From Biostraticola tofi (GTDB lineage: Bacteria; Pseudomonadota; Gammaproteobacteria; Enterobacterales; Enterobacteriaceae), in contig NZ_SMCR01000007.1 in assembly GCF_004343195.1 (NCBI RefSeq), positions 124,001 through 188,000 of the forward strand: a DNA stretch of 64,000 nucleotides, written 5' to 3'. Under the pieces are notes generated by a model. The model was given only the letters and a program-made list of their open reading frames with translations, was not told where the DNA came from and ran no database searches. A program made the position numbers and the translations under genes. Shown here in pieces: positions 50,072 to 59,830 of this stretch; the stretch's first letter is position 1, and the number at the start of each line of letters is the position of its first letter.

Positions 50072-50784
50072 TTACCTTAAATAATGTAGTCATCGGCCAT
50101 CAAGGGAAACCGGTTGTTTCGCCGGTGAGCGGCAGGTTTGAACCCCATAGTCTCACCGCTATTATCGGTGCAAACGGTACCGGTAAATCTACCCTGCTCA
50201 AAACCATCGCTGGGCTGTTACCGCCGTTGGCTGGTGAGCTCATGTTTGCAGAGCGCGCTAAACCGCACATTGGCTATCTGCCGCAACAGGCCGAAATCGA
50301 CCGGCAATTCCCGGTCAATGTGCTGGATGTCGCGGCCATGGGATGCTGGCCAAAAATCGGATTTCTCCGCTCTATCAATCGTATCGCTCGGCAGCGGATA
50401 CATCAGGCAATTGAGCGGGTGGGGCTGACTTCGATACAGCGTCAACCGATTGAGGCATTGTCTGGCGGCCAATTCCAGCGGCTTATGTTTGCCCGATTGC
50501 TGGTACAGGATGCGCCATTGATGTTGCTTGACGAACCCTTTACCGGCATCGATGGGGAAACCTGCAGCTTGCTGATGGACGTCATAAAACAGCTGCATGC
50601 AGAAGGTCGGACGCTGATTGTCGTGCTGCACAACCTGGAACTGGTCCAGCAGCATTTCCCGCACACGCTGTGCCTGGGGTCATCCGATATCCGCTGGGGC
50701 GACACCCGCGAAGTGATTCCCCGCGCCTGGGTTGACCCGGCAATGTCGTTGGCGGGTTCCCCGATGCTGCCAGGTGCATCATGA
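50068..50784 (+). CDS. Zinc/manganese ABC transporter ATPase (AztA/ZnuC-like)
   Basis: ATP-binding subunit of a metal importer. The 238-residue product has Walker A IGANGTGKSTLLKT near residue 33, Q-loop YLPQQAEIDRQFP, signature ALSGGQFQRLMFARLL, Walker B APLMLLDEPFTGID and the switch histidine in VVLHNLELVQQHFP. It most resembles the AztA-type group rather than E. coli ZnuC. Its start overlaps the small ORF and its end overlaps the permease start (ATGA both times), so the operon is tightly coupled. Zinc as substrate is inferred from the Zur-like box and the binding protein. Confidence 0.85.
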   Translation: MITLNNVVIGHQGKPVVSPVSGRFEPHSLTAIIGANGTGKSTLLKTIAGLLPPLAGELMFAERAKPHIGYLPQQAEIDRQFPVNVLDVAAMGCWPKIGFLRSINRIARQRIHQAIERVGLTSIQRQPIEALSGGQFQRLMFARLLVQDAPLMLLDEPFTGIDGETCSLLMDVIKQLHAEGRTLIVVLHNLELVQQHFPHTLCLGSSDIRWGDTREVIPRAWVDPAMSLAGSPMLPGAS

Positions 50785-51665
50785 TCCTGCATGACTTAAT
50801 TACCCCATTCGCCTCCTTCGGCTTCATGCGAAGGGCGCTGATTTCCTGTCTGGCACTGACGGTCAGTACCACTCCGTTAGGCGTATTCCTTTTACTGCGG
50901 CGAATGAGTCTAGTCGGCGATGCGCTTTCCCATGCCATTTTACCTGGTGTGGCTATAGGTTATCTGCTTTCCGGTATGTCGCTGCTGGCGATGGGCATCG
51001 GCGGCTTTGTCGCCGGGTTGCTGGTAGCGCTGCTGTCTGGATGGGTTACCACGCTGACGCCGCTCAAAGAAGATGCCAGTTTTGCCGGGTTTTATCTCGG
51101 TTCGCTGGCATTGGGGGTGACGCTGGTGTCCTTGAAAGGATCAAGTGTGGATTTGCTGCACGTGCTGTTCGGATCGATTTTGGCGGTAGACGGCGAGGCC
51201 ATGGAGTGTATCGGGCTAATTGCCGGCTTCACTCTATTGATGCTGGCGCTGTTGTATCGGGCCCTGGTGATTGAAGCTTTCGATGGTGCTTTCCTGCGGG
51301 TAAATCGGCGCGGCTATCCAAGACTGATTCATGGCCTGTTCCTGGGTCTGGTGGTCCTGAACCTGGTTGCCGGCTTCCAGATACTGGGCACGCTGATGTC
51401 GGTCGGGCTGATGATGCTGCCGGCGGTAGCGGCCCGCTGCTGGTCAGGTCGCTTGCCGCTGATATTGCTGATTGCCGCTGCTATCGGCTTTCTCAGTGCC
51501 TGGGCCGGTCTTGTCTGGTCATTCTATGCCTCGCTGCCGGCCGGGCCGTCCATTGTGCTCAGCGCGAGTCTGGCTTTCTTTTTTTCAGTGGTATTTGGTC
51601 CTCGCGGCGGTATAGCGGTATGGCTACGCAAACGCCGCGAGGTCAGTCATTATGGAGAACGTTAA
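50781..51665 (+). CDS. Zinc/manganese ABC transporter permease (ZnuB/AztB-like)
   Basis: Membrane subunit of the metal importer, ABC-3 family. The 294-residue product has eight or nine hydrophobic segments. Conserved blocks include LRRMSLVGDALSHAILPGVAIGYL (the coupling region with the SHA-LPG motif, residues 33-56), GFYLGSLALGVTLVSL, FGSILAVDGEAM and AGFQILGTLMSVGLMMLPAVAARCW. The binding-protein ATG follows its stop directly. The substrate is inferred from context. Confidence 0.88.
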   Translation: MILHDLITPFASFGFMRRALISCLALTVSTTPLGVFLLLRRMSLVGDALSHAILPGVAIGYLLSGMSLLAMGIGGFVAGLLVALLSGWVTTLTPLKEDASFAGFYLGSLALGVTLVSLKGSSVDLLHVLFGSILAVDGEAMECIGLIAGFTLLMLALLYRALVIEAFDGAFLRVNRRGYPRLIHGLFLGLVVLNLVAGFQILGTLMSVGLMMLPAVAARCWSGRLPLILLIAAAIGFLSAWAGLVWSFYASLPAGPSIVLSASLAFFFSVVFGPRGGIAVWLRKRREVSHYGER

Positions 51666-52544
51666 ATGAAATCTTTATCAGCCTCGCTGGCAATCGTCAT
51701 GATCGCCGCAAGTCCTGCCGCCCTGGCCAATACCGTTACCACGGTCGCCAGTTTTTCTGTCCTGGGGGATATCGTCAAACAGGTGGGCGGTGACCATGTT
51801 ACCGTCACTATCCTGGTAGGCCCGGATGGTGATCCTCATAGCTTTGAACCCAGTCCCAAGGATAGCAAGGCGATAGCCGGCGCGGATGTGGTGTTTGTCA
51901 GTGGCCTGGGCCTGGAAGGCTGGCTCGACCGGTTGGTCACGGCATCTGGCTATAAAGGTAAAGTGATTGTCGCCTCTGATGGCATCGATAGCCGGAAAAT
52001 GGAAGAAGACGGAAAGACAGTGACCGACCCCCATGCCTGGAACAGCGCTAAAAATGGGGCTATTTATGCGCGTAATGTCATGAATGCCTTGATAGCCGCC
52101 GATCCGCAGGATGCACCGTATTTCCGTCAGCGCGGCGGCGCCTATATCCAGCAACTGGAAAAACTGGATAGCTGGGCGAAACAGGCGTTCAGCCAGGTCA
52201 GTCCAGCGACACGCAAAGTATTGACCAGTCATGATGCGTTTGGCTATTTTGGTGCCGAGTATGGGGTAGAATTTTTGGCCCCGGTAGGATTCTCAACCGA
52301 ATCCGAAGCCAGCGCCAGCCAGGTGGCGGCATTGATTACCCAAATCAAGCAGCAGGGCATCAAGACCTACTTTATTGAAAACCAAACCGACCCTCGACTG
52401 GTAAAACAGATTGCCGCCGCCAGCGGTGCCCAGCCAGGTGGCGAGCTTTACCCGGAAGCGCTGTCTAAGCAAGATGGACCGGCGACAACCTATGCAGCGG
52501 CTTTCAAACATAATGTAGATACCCTTATTGCCACCATGAAATAA
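51666..52544 (+). CDS. Zinc/manganese-binding periplasmic protein (AztC/ZnuA-like)
   Basis: Cluster A-I metal-binding protein. The 292-residue product has a signal peptide (MKSLSASLAIVMIAASPAAL, cleavage after AN) and the expected metal ligands: the His in GPDGDPHSFEPSPKD, the His in VTDPHAWNSAKNG, the His in LTSHDAFGYFGAEYG, and an acidic residue in FIENQTDPRLVKQIA. The His-rich loop of ZnuA is absent, as in AztC-type proteins. It ends the transporter operon at a shared terminator with the convergent rpmJ2. Confidence 0.87.
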   Translation: MKSLSASLAIVMIAASPAALANTVTTVASFSVLGDIVKQVGGDHVTVTILVGPDGDPHSFEPSPKDSKAIAGADVVFVSGLGLEGWLDRLVTASGYKGKVIVASDGIDSRKMEEDGKTVTDPHAWNSAKNGAIYARNVMNALIAADPQDAPYFRQRGGAYIQQLEKLDSWAKQAFSQVSPATRKVLTSHDAFGYFGAEYGVEFLAPVGFSTESEASASQVAALITQIKQQGIKTYFIENQTDPRLVKQIAAASGAQPGGELYPEALSKQDGPATTYAAAFKHNVDTLIATMK

Positions 52545-52555
52545 ATCGACCTCAT

Positions 52556-52582
52556 TAAAAAAGGGCCCTTGGGCCCTGTTTT
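52556..52582. terminator. Bidirectional terminator between the zinc transporter and rpmJ2
   Basis: AGGGCCC TT GGGCCCT with A run before and TGTTTT after can terminate transcripts from both sides, the aztABC-like operon on plus and rpmE2-rpmJ2 on minus. Confidence 0.8.
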
Positions 52583-52590
52583 AATCTGCT

Positions 52591-52731
52591 TCAGCGTTTC
52601 TTCTTACGGCCCTGCACCGCTTTGAAACGCGGATTGGTTTTGCAGATGACATATATACGGCCCCGGCGACGAACCACTTTACAATCTTTATGCCGGGTTT
52701 TAGCCGATTTCAATGAACTCAATACCTGCAT
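52591..52731 (-). CDS. rpmJ2: Ribosomal protein L36 paralog, L36B (YkgO type)
   Basis: Alternative L36 that lacks the full zinc ribbon, replacing the zinc-bound L36 under zinc starvation. The 46-residue product ([20 protein letters not shown], then [20 protein letters not shown] and GRKKKR) has the same length as E. coli YkgO and only isolated cysteines (C17, C30). It lies 12 bases after rpmE2 on the same strand, so the two are cotranscribed. The usual C+ L36 gene is not in this window. Confidence 0.93.
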   Translation of the reverse strand: MQVLSSLKSAKTRHKDCKVVRRRGRIYVICKTNPRFKAVQGRKKKR

Positions 52732-52743
52732 CAGAATAAATCC

Positions 52744-53007
52744 TCAGGATGATTGCTTATTGCCAAGAAAGCGGCCAAAACGCTGATTGAAACGAGCGGT
52801 GCTGCCGTCTTTGGTCAGGGTTCTCTGCTTACCGGTATAGTAGGGATGAGATTTTGACGACACTTCAATCGTGACGTATGGATAGGTTTGACCTTCGAAT
52901 TCCACGGTACGATCGGTACTAATGGTCGAACCTACTTTGAACCAGGCATCAGCGGTAGTGTCATGGAATACCACCAGTCGGTAGTCAGGGTGGATACCCT
53001 CTTTCAT
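52744..53007 (-). CDS. rpmE2: Ribosomal protein L31 paralog, L31B (YkgM type)
   Basis: Zinc-free paralog of L31 used when zinc is short. The 87-residue product equals E. coli YkgM. It starts [20 protein letters not shown] and carries [20 protein letters not shown] and [10 protein letters not shown]. The zinc-binding cysteines of canonical L31 are absent. AGAGAGG lies 6 bases before the ATG. A Zur-like box sits directly upstream, and the gene is next to a metal importer. Confidence 0.96.
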   Translation of the reverse strand: MKEGIHPDYRLVVFHDTTADAWFKVGSTISTDRTVEFEGQTYPYVTIEVSSKSHPYYTGKQRTLTKDGSTARFNQRFGRFLGNKQSS

Positions 53008-53023
53008 AATAGCCTCTCTGTTA

Positions 53024-53038
53024 TGTTATAATATATCT
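53024..53038 (-). promoter_or_regulatory. Candidate Zur operator before rpmE2-rpmJ2
   Basis: On the plus strand TGTTATAATATATCT matches the Zur core TGTTATA-N-TATAACA at all but two positions. It ends 17 bases upstream of the rpmE2 start codon. Zur control of L31B/L36B is established in E. coli and other bacteria. Confidence 0.7.
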
Positions 53039-53105
53039 ATTATGCGATATTCCTTCGCCGGTTTCAACCTCGACGCATGAAAGCCTTTTCGCCAGCGACA
53101 GCGAT

Positions 53106-53131
53106 AAAAAAAGCCGCTTGCGCGGCTTTTT
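53106..53131 (-). terminator. Terminator after acrB
   Basis: AAAAGCCGC pairs with GCGGCTTTT around TTGC, flanked by A and T runs. It lies 23 bases beyond the acrB stop and may act both ways. Confidence 0.85.
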
Positions 53132-53153
53132 AACAGTAGGATTGCAGGAGAGC

Positions 53154-56100
53154 TTAGTGCTTGCTCAAGTCTACCTGCGGTTCGGCGTGTGCGCGGTGCC
53201 CATCCTGGTCGGTTTTCTTGCCGAAGCGCCGACGAACCACGACAAAGAACACCGGTACAAAGAACAGGGCCAGTACGGTTGCGGTAAGCATCCCTCCCAT
53301 TACCCCGGTCCCTACGGCATTCTGGGAGCCAGACCCTGCGCCGGTGCTGATGGCCAGCGGCAACACACCGAGGATGAAGGCCAGTGAGGTCATCAGGATC
53401 GGACGCAGACGCATGCGGACCGCATCCATCGTCGCCTCGATAAGACCCTTGCCTTCTTTATCCATCAGGTCTTTGGCGAACTCAACGATTAGGATGGCGT
53501 TTTTAGCCGATAGCCCGATTGTGGTCAATAGCCCTACCTGGAAGTAGACGTCATTATTCAGCCCGCGCAGCGTCGCGGCGAGCAGAGCGCCGACCACACC
53601 CAGCGGTACCACCAGCATGACCGAGAAAGGTATTGACCAGCTTTCGTATAACGCCGCCAGACAGAGGAATACCACGATAAGCGATATGGCATACAGGGCA
53701 GGGGCCTGGTTGCCCGACAACCGCTCCTGGTATGACATGCCGGTCCACTCGTAACTGATGCCGGCAGGCAACTTGGCGACCAGCTGTTCCATCATCGCCA
53801 TCGCTTCACCGGTGCTCTTGCCGTGCGCGGCCTCACCCTGGATCTGCATTGACGGCAGGCCGTTATAGCGTTCCAGACGTGGTGAACCGTATTCCCAGCG
53901 CGCGCTTGATATTGCGGAAAGTGGGACCATCTGATTGTCAGAGCCGCGGACAAACCAGTTATTGATGTCCTGTGGCAGCATGCGGTATTGCGCATCGCCT
54001 TGCACATACACCTTTTTCACTCGACCGCGATCGATAAAGTCATTCACATAGCTGCCGCCGACTGCCGCAGCGATAGTGGTGTTGATATCAGACAGCGACA
54101 CCCCCAGCGCCTGTGCTTTTTCATGATCGACATCCAGCTTGTACTGCGGCGTGTCTTCAAGTCCGTTTGGACGTACACCCACCAGTAGATCCGGATGTTG
54201 GGCAACCATGCCCAGCAGTTGGTTACGCGCTTCGGTCAACTTCTGATGACCCAGGTTGTTCTCATCGATAAGTTCAAAGTCAAAGCCGGTCGCCGTACCC
54301 AGTTCGACAATCGCCGGCAGGTTGAACGCCATGACGATACTGTCTTTGATGGCGGCGAAGTGCTGGTTGGCTCTGGCTGATATGGCCGGCACCTTATTTT
54401 CGGCGCTGCTGCGCTCATCCCAGTTTTTCAGGCTGACGAAGGCAATACCGGTATTCTGGCCGCGGCCGACAAAGCCAAAGCCGTTAACGGTAAAGACTGA
54501 TTCGACATTCGCCTTTTCCTTGGTCAGGTAATAATCGGTAACCTCGTCGAGCACTTTCTGTGTCCGTTCCTGGGTCGCTCCGACCGGCAACTGCGCCATG
54601 GTCAGAAATACCCCCTGATCTTCTTCCGGCAGGAACGAAGAAGGCAGGCGCAGGAACAGCAGTGCCATACCAACCACGATCAGCAGGTATATAATCAGGT
54701 AACGGCCGGTGCTGTTAAGGATATGGCCGACGCTATCGGTGTAATGATGAGTACTCTGATCAAACTTTTTGTTGAACCAGCCAAAGAAACCGGTGGTCTG
54801 GGCCTGATGACCCTCTTTAAGCGGTTTAAGCAGTGTGGCGCAAAGTGCCGGAGTCAGAATCAATGCGACGACGACCGACAGTACCATGGCGGAAACAATG
54901 GTAATGGAGAACTGTCGATAAATGGCGCCGGTTGAGCCGCCAAAGAACGCCATTGGCACAAACACCGCCGACAGCACCAGGGCGATACCGATCAACGCAC
55001 CCTGAATCTGTCCCATGGATTTACGCGTTGCTTCCAGCGGACTGAGGCCCTCCTCCGCCATGACGCGCTCGACGTTTTCCACCACCACGATGGCATCATC
55101 CACCAACAGGCCGATGGCCAGTACGCAGGCGAACATGGTCAAGGTGTTGATCGAGTAGCCGAACGCCCCTAGCACCGCAAAGGTGCCCAGCAGTACCACC
55201 GGCACCGCGATGGTCGGGATAAGCGTGGCGCGGAAGTTCTGCAAAAACAGATACATCACCAGGAACACCAGGATGATGGCTTCTACCAGCGTTTTGACCA
55301 CTTCGTTAATCGAGATGGTAACGAAGGGCGTAGTGTCATACGGATAAACTACGCTCAGGCCGGTGGGGAAATTCTCCTGAAGGCTTTTGAGATCTGCCTT
55401 CACCGCCGCTGCGGTATCCAGGGCATTGGCGCCGGTGGCCAGTTTGATACCCAGGCCGGCCGCCGGACGGCCGTTAAAGCGCGCAATGATGTCATAGCTC
55501 TCGCCGCCAAGCTCAACCTTGGCGATATCTTTAACCCTGACCTGCGAACCGTCCTGATTCACTTTCAACAGGATATTACCGAACTCTTCAGTGGTCTTCA
55601 GACGGGTTTGCAGAATAATCGAAGAGTTGAGCTGCTGTCCTGGTATTGGCGGAGTACCGCCCAATTGTCCCGCCGCGACCTGATTGTTCTGTACCGTCAG
55701 AGCGCTGATGACATCCACCGGCGTCAGTTTGAAGTTATTAAGCTTGTTCGGATCCATCCAGATACGCATCGCGTATTGGGCGCCAAACAGCTGTACTTCA
55801 CCCACCCCTTCAGCACGGCTCAGCGGATCTTTGATGTTGGAACCCACATAGTCAGCGATATCCTGCTGGGTCATGGTTGGGTCGCTGCTGATAAAGCCCG
55901 CCACCATCAGGAAGCTGGCGCTGGATTTCTGCACCTGCACACCTTGCTGCTGAACATCCTGCGGCAACAGCGGCATCGCCAGCTGCAGTTTATTCTGTAC
56001 CTGTACCTGGGCGATATCCGGGTTGGTGCCTGACTCGAAGGTCAGGGTAATGATAGCGGTACCTGAAGAGTCACTGCTTGACGACATATACATCAAATGA

Positions 56101-56318
56101 TCTATGCCGTTCATGTTCTGTTCAATGACCTGGGTTACACTGTCTTGCAATGTAGTGGCATCGGCCCCCGGATAGGAAGCGGTCACCTGGATAGACGGCG
56201 GTGCAATTGCCGGATACTGCTCGATGGGCAATTTCATAATTGAAAGCGCACCGGCAAGCATGATGATAATGGCAATCACCCAGGCGAATATGGGTCGATC
56301 GATAAAATACTTAGCCAT
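53154..56318 (-). CDS. acrB: AcrB, RND multidrug efflux pump
   Basis: Trimeric inner-membrane proton-drug antiporter of the AcrAB-TolC system. The 1054-residue product (E. coli 1049) starts [20 protein letters not shown]. It has twelve membrane helices, the proton-relay aspartate pair in [20 protein letters not shown] near 407-408, the porter-domain repeats and the second-half signature [22 protein letters not shown] with the essential lysine nearby. It starts 18 bases after acrA and is presumably cotranscribed. Confidence 0.97.
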   Translation of the reverse strand: MAKYFIDRPIFAWVIAIIIMLAGALSIMKLPIEQYPAIAPPSIQVTASYPGADATTLQDSVTQVIEQNMNGIDHLMYMSSSSDSSGTAIITLTFESGTNPDIAQVQVQNKLQLAMPLLPQDVQQQGVQVQKSSASFLMVAGFISSDPTMTQQDIADYVGSNIKDPLSRAEGVGEVQLFGAQYAMRIWMDPNKLNNFKLTPVDVISALTVQNNQVAAGQLGGTPPIPGQQLNSSIILQTRLKTTEEFGNILLKVNQDGSQVRVKDIAKVELGGESYDIIARFNGRPAAGLGIKLATGANALDTAAAVKADLKSLQENFPTGLSVVYPYDTTPFVTISINEVVKTLVEAIILVFLVMYLFLQNFRATLIPTIAVPVVLLGTFAVLGAFGYSINTLTMFACVLAIGLLVDDAIVVVENVERVMAEEGLSPLEATRKSMGQIQGALIGIALVLSAVFVPMAFFGGSTGAIYRQFSITIVSAMVLSVVVALILTPALCATLLKPLKEGHQAQTTGFFGWFNKKFDQSTHHYTDSVGHILNSTGRYLIIYLLIVVGMALLFLRLPSSFLPEEDQGVFLTMAQLPVGATQERTQKVLDEVTDYYLTKEKANVESVFTVNGFGFVGRGQNTGIAFVSLKNWDERSSAENKVPAISARANQHFAAIKDSIVMAFNLPAIVELGTATGFDFELIDENNLGHQKLTEARNQLLGMVAQHPDLLVGVRPNGLEDTPQYKLDVDHEKAQALGVSLSDINTTIAAAVGGSYVNDFIDRGRVKKVYVQGDAQYRMLPQDINNWFVRGSDNQMVPLSAISSARWEYGSPRLERYNGLPSMQIQGEAAHGKSTGEAMAMMEQLVAKLPAGISYEWTGMSYQERLSGNQAPALYAISLIVVFLCLAALYESWSIPFSVMLVVPLGVVGALLAATLRGLNNDVYFQVGLLTTIGLSAKNAILIVEFAKDLMDKEGKGLIEATMDAVRMRLRPILMTSLAFILGVLPLAISTGAGSGSQNAVGTGVMGGMLTATVLALFFVPVFFVVVRRRFGKKTDQDGHRAHAEPQVDLSKH

Positions 56319-56336
56319 GTCGTTTACCCGTTCCTA

Positions 56337-57533
56337 TTAAGACTTACTGGCGTTTTCAGGCTGAGGTTGTTCCGGTTTTTTCTGTTCTTCGGTCATTTCT
56401 CGAGCGTTTACCTGAACGCCTGGTTTGACTTTCTGCAGACCTGATACGATGACGCGGTCACCTTCCTTCAGGCCGGCGGTGACAAGCCATTTATCGCCTA
56501 TCGCCTGCTGGGCAGTCAGTATATGAACGGCTACTTTATTGTCCTGACCCACGATCATGGCAGTGGCTTCACCACGCGGGGTGCGGGTAATACCCTGCTG
56601 AGGAACCAGGATGGCACTGTCGTTGATCCCCTCCTCAAGACGGGCACGCACGAACATGCCTGGCAGCAGGCTGTGCTGCGGGTTGGGGAATATAGCGCGC
56701 AGCGTAATGGAGCCGGTAGTTTCATCGACGGTGACATCAGAAAACTCAAGGGTACCGGTCTGCTGGAATTCTTTGCCGTCTTCCGTCAGCAGGCGGACGG
56801 TGGCTTTACCGTCTTTCTGCTTCATGGTGCCTTTTTCCAGCTCTTCCTTGAGACGCAAGAATTCATTGCTGGATTGGGTAACATCTACATAAATCGGATC
56901 CAGTTGCTGAATGGTCGCCATGGCGTCTGCCTGGCCATTGGAGACCAGTGCGCCTTCAGTAAAGGCTGATTTGCCGATGCGGCCGCTGATGGGTGCCTGA
57001 ACGCGGGTATAGGCAAGATTTATCCGGGCGGTTTCAACCGAAGCCTTTGCTGCCAACACAGCAGCATCATTCTGGCGCATGGTTGCTACTGCCTGGTCAT
57101 AATCCTGTTTACTGACGTAATTGGTGGAAATCAGTTTTTTATAACGATCTACGGTAACGCGGGCAATGCCGGCATTGGCTTCGGCCTGGGCCAGGTCGCC
57201 TTTGGCGCTATCGTAAGATGCTTTATAGGTAGCTGGATCAATCTGGTAAAGCGAGCTGCCTGCTTCGACATCAGCCCCTTCCACGAAGTTGCGCTTCAGG
57301 ATAATACCGCTGACCTGAGGACGGACCTCTGCAATACGAAAAGCGGCAGTGCGACCGGGCAAATCAGTGGTGACATTCAAGGATTCTTTTTTTATCGTCA
57401 CCACACTTACTTCCGGTGCCTGTTGCTGAGCGCCTGTCTGACCCGCTTGTTTATTATCACATCCTGCAATAACAAAACTGCCAGAAAGCATCAGAACGGC
57501 TGCCAGAGGCAAAATCCCTCTGTTTTTGTTCAT
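56337..57533 (-). CDS. acrA: AcrA, periplasmic membrane-fusion lipoprotein
   Basis: Adaptor joining AcrB to TolC. The 398-residue product (E. coli 397) has a lipoprotein signal with lipobox VIAGC at residues 21-25. It then has barrel-sandwich halves (LPGRTAAFRIAEVRPQVSGI, NLAYTRVQAPISGRIGKSAF), a helical hairpin near 100-170 and a C-terminal proximal domain (ERVRVxxG-type region near KEGDRVIVSGLQKVKPGVQV). It is first in acrAB and is divergent from acrR, with 145 bases between. Confidence 0.96.
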   Translation of the reverse strand: MNKNRGILPLAAVLMLSGSFVIAGCDNKQAGQTGAQQQAPEVSVVTIKKESLNVTTDLPGRTAAFRIAEVRPQVSGIILKRNFVEGADVEAGSSLYQIDPATYKASYDSAKGDLAQAEANAGIARVTVDRYKKLISTNYVSKQDYDQAVATMRQNDAAVLAAKASVETARINLAYTRVQAPISGRIGKSAFTEGALVSNGQADAMATIQQLDPIYVDVTQSSNEFLRLKEELEKGTMKQKDGKATVRLLTEDGKEFQQTGTLEFSDVTVDETTGSITLRAIFPNPQHSLLPGMFVRARLEEGINDSAILVPQQGITRTPRGEATAMIVGQDNKVAVHILTAQQAIGDKWLVTAGLKEGDRVIVSGLQKVKPGVQVNAREMTEEQKKPEQPQPENASKS

Positions 57534-57626
57534 ATGTAAACCTCAAGAGTCCGATTTGAAAAAAATTGATCAACTGATCACAAGCCCTAAAACCGATTGC
57601 TGCGCAATACGACCGAATATGCTATG

Positions 57627-57652
57627 TTACATACATTCACGAATGTATGTAA
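57627..57652. promoter_or_regulatory. AcrR operator, perfect palindrome
   Basis: TTACATACATTC and GAATGTATGTAA are exact reverse complements separated by AC, giving a 26-base operator. The sequence matches the E. coli AcrR box (TACATACATTTGTGAATGTA). It is placed 27 bases before acrR and 94 bases before acrA, where it can control both divergent transcripts. Confidence 0.9.
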
Positions 57653-57678
57653 CTCTAAACGCTGCCCAAAATCACCTT

Positions 57679-58320
57679 ATGGCACGAAAAACCAAAGAAC
57701 AGGCGCTGGAAACGCGTCAAGATATTATTAATGCTGCGGTTCATCTTTTCTCCGAGCGGGGTGTCGCAGCCACTTCGCTCAGCGATATCGCCACTGTGGC
57801 AGGCGTCACTCGTGGTGCTATCTATTGGCATTTTAAAAATAAATTCGACCTGTTTAATGAGATTTGGCAGGTCGCTGATGCCCGGATTACGGCATTCGAG
57901 TCAGAGTATCAGACAAAATATCCTTCGGATCCACTATACGTGCTTACAGAGACATTGATTTACATTCTGAACAGCACTGTTTCGGACAGAGATTGGCGTG
58001 CTCTGATGGAAATTGTCTATCACAAATGTGAGTATGTCGGAGAAATGGCGCTGTTTGCCAATGTACGGAAAACACTGTATGGGGATTGCTATTCGCGTAT
58101 AGAGGAAACGCTTAACAGATGCATTTCGTTTAATCAGTTACCGGCAAACCTGCACTGCCGGCGGGCGGCGATCGTTATCAGGGGCTGTATTTCGGGCCTG
58201 ATGGAGAATTGGCTGTTTCTGCCTGATACCTATGATCTGGAAAAGGAATCGCGTGCTCTGGTGATGACGCTGGTTGATACCCTCAACCTCAGCCCCAATC
58301 TGAGAAACGAGCACACCTGA
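57679..58320 (+). CDS. acrR: AcrR, TetR-family repressor of acrAB
   Basis: Ligand-released repressor of acrAB and of itself. The 213-residue product (E. coli 215) starts MARKTKEQALETRQDIINAA. It has the TetR helix-turn-helix (GVAATSLSDIATVAGVTRGA, IYWHFKNKFDLF) and a helical ligand-binding domain. The ATG at 57679 is chosen for the conserved start; a longer ORF from 57526 would run through the operator. The E. coli neighbour mscK is missing downstream. Confidence 0.96.
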   Translation: MARKTKEQALETRQDIINAAVHLFSERGVAATSLSDIATVAGVTRGAIYWHFKNKFDLFNEIWQVADARITAFESEYQTKYPSDPLYVLTETLIYILNSTVSDRDWRALMEIVYHKCEYVGEMALFANVRKTLYGDCYSRIEETLNRCISFNQLPANLHCRRAAIVIRGCISGLMENWLFLPDTYDLEKESRALVMTLVDTLNLSPNLRNEHT

Positions 58321-58349
58321 GAGAATACCAGCCCCGCAGCCGGGGCGTG

Positions 58350-58508
58350 CTATTCCGTTTGATTGGAACGGCGCAGTTTGGACTGGTAATCTTTTTTCAC
58401 GATTTCAATGGCGTCCAGCACCACTTCCGGTTCCACTTCATTACTTTCCAGCAGCATAATCAAATCCACAGCCAACTTAACTGCGGGTGATTCATCTTCC
58501 AATACCAC
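58350..58508 (-). CDS. rsmS: RsmS (YbaM), small pleiotropic regulator of exoenzymes
   Basis: Small protein too short for ordinary ORF lists. From the GTG at 58508, 52 residues read MVLEDESPAVKLAVDLIMLL then ESNEVEPEVVLDAIEIVKKD. It aligns without gaps at the N terminus with the 53-residue E. coli RsmS/YbaM. GGAG lies 6 bases before the GTG, so this start is preferred to an ATG five codons upstream (58523), which lacks a ribosome site. In Pectobacterium, RsmS modulates plant cell-wall-degrading enzyme production. It is convergent with acrR and lies downstream of priC. Confidence 0.85.
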   Translation of the reverse strand: MVLEDESPAVKLAVDLIMLLESNEVEPEVVLDAIEIVKKDYQSKLRRSNQTE

Positions 58509-58632
58509 GGAACTCTCCGGCATGCCAAAGGCACGATAAGCAAAAAAGAGAGTATAGATGAGATTATTAACATGCTTAATGGTGATTCAGTAATAATAAG
58601 TGTAGTTGTGGTGATTTCTGCCGTCCCGTAAC

Positions 58633-59166
58633 TTAAAGACCATTCTCCCGCTTCTCGATTTTCCGCTCTATTCGTGCCAGCGCCTGCCTGCATCGCGTCA
58701 GTCTTCCTTCAAGGGCGGCGATTTCCTGCTGCAATTGCTGGGCTCTGGCCATGTCGTTACAGGAGAGCAGGAGGCTCTCGCGATCCTGGATCATCCCTTT
58801 CAGGCGGCGCTCATAATCCTGATGCTCAGCCAGTCGGCTATAGTCATCGACCGGTTCCGGGGCCGATGGGAGGTTATTGCGCAATTCAAGGGTGGCAAGT
58901 TCTCGGGCCAGGGCGGTCATCTGATCGACCAGCCTTGGCGCCAGCCAGGCCACTTGCTCTGTCTGATTATGTCCGGCAGCCTGGGATAACTTCTGCAGCG
59001 TTTCGCCACACTCGTCAAGGTAGTCTTCGAGTCTGTTTCCCCGACTGTGAAACAGTCGCCGGTCAAAGCGGGATTGCGCGACGAGGGTGGATTTTGCTTC
59101 TTGAACCCGCTGGGCCAGGGTGGAAAACTGCTGGCTAAGGGTGGTAATAAACCTGGATGGCTGCAC
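58633..59166 (-). CDS. priC: PriC, primosomal replication protein N''
   Basis: Restarts stalled replication forks by loading DnaB with Rep or PriA. From a GTG at 59166 preceded by AGGT, the 177-residue product (E. coli 175) has the PriC features SRFDRRLFHSRGNRLEDYLD, QVAWLAPRLVDQMTALAREL and HQDYERRLKGMIQDRES, with a basic helical C terminus (TRCRQALARIERKIEKRENG). A much longer in-frame ORF upstream to 59298 runs into ybaN territory and is rejected. Confidence 0.9.
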   Translation of the reverse strand: MQPSRFITTLSQQFSTLAQRVQEAKSTLVAQSRFDRRLFHSRGNRLEDYLDECGETLQKLSQAAGHNQTEQVAWLAPRLVDQMTALARELATLELRNNLPSAPEPVDDYSRLAEHQDYERRLKGMIQDRESLLLSCNDMARAQQLQQEIAALEGRLTRCRQALARIERKIEKRENGL

Positions 59167-59306
59167 GTGATGTCTACCTGAAGTCAATGACAAATTAAGG
59201 CTTATGCCCGATGATACCTTTCTGAAGGCTATCATTAGAAGTACAAACTGCCATCGGCGCCATGTTTGCTCTGCGCCCCGTGCTGCACGGTTACCCAAGA
59301 GGGGCT

Positions 59307-59687
59307 ATGTACCGTATATTTTTAATCACCCTGGGATGGCTGTCGGTCATCCTTGCCACGCTGGGCGTGGTATTGCCGCTGTTGCCAACCACGCCATTCC
59401 TGTTGCTGGCTGCCTGGTGCTTTGCCCGCTCATCGCCGCGTTTTCACGCCTGGCTGCTGCACAGGTCCTGGTTTGGTCCCTATCTCAGACACTGGCAGCA
59501 GTTTCGGGCATTACCGCCAGGCGCCAAGACAAAAGCGGTTATCGTTATTCTGCTGAGCTTTGGCGTATCACTGTGGGTAGTGAAAATTCTCTGGGTACGG
59601 TGTATTTTAGGATTAATGCTGCTGGCGTTGTTAGTGATGATGTGGCGTTTGCCTATCGTTAACGCTGCCCAACAAAATCATGAATGA
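59307..59687 (+). CDS. ybaN: YbaN, inner-membrane DUF454 protein
   Basis: Small membrane protein of unknown function. The 126-residue product (E. coli 125) starts MYRIFLITLGWLSVILATLG. It has VVLPLLPTTPFLLLAAWCFA then RSSPRFHAWLLHRSWFGPYL, the DUF454 signature, and three or four hydrophobic segments. AAGAGGGG precedes the ATG. It is divergent from priC and upstream of apt, as in E. coli. Confidence 0.94.
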   Translation: MYRIFLITLGWLSVILATLGVVLPLLPTTPFLLLAAWCFARSSPRFHAWLLHRSWFGPYLRHWQQFRALPPGAKTKAVIVILLSFGVSLWVVKILWVRCILGLMLLALLVMMWRLPIVNAAQQNHE

Positions 59688-59830
59688 GACCGCTGTGGTT
59701 ATTGCATTTCCCTGCCAGTTTGCATAGATTTGTGCGCTTTCATGTGTGGTCGGCACTAAAATCAGTTTTTTATCCTGACGCCATCGCCGATCCCTGTAGA
59801 TAATATTTATCTGAATGACCAGGCATAACT

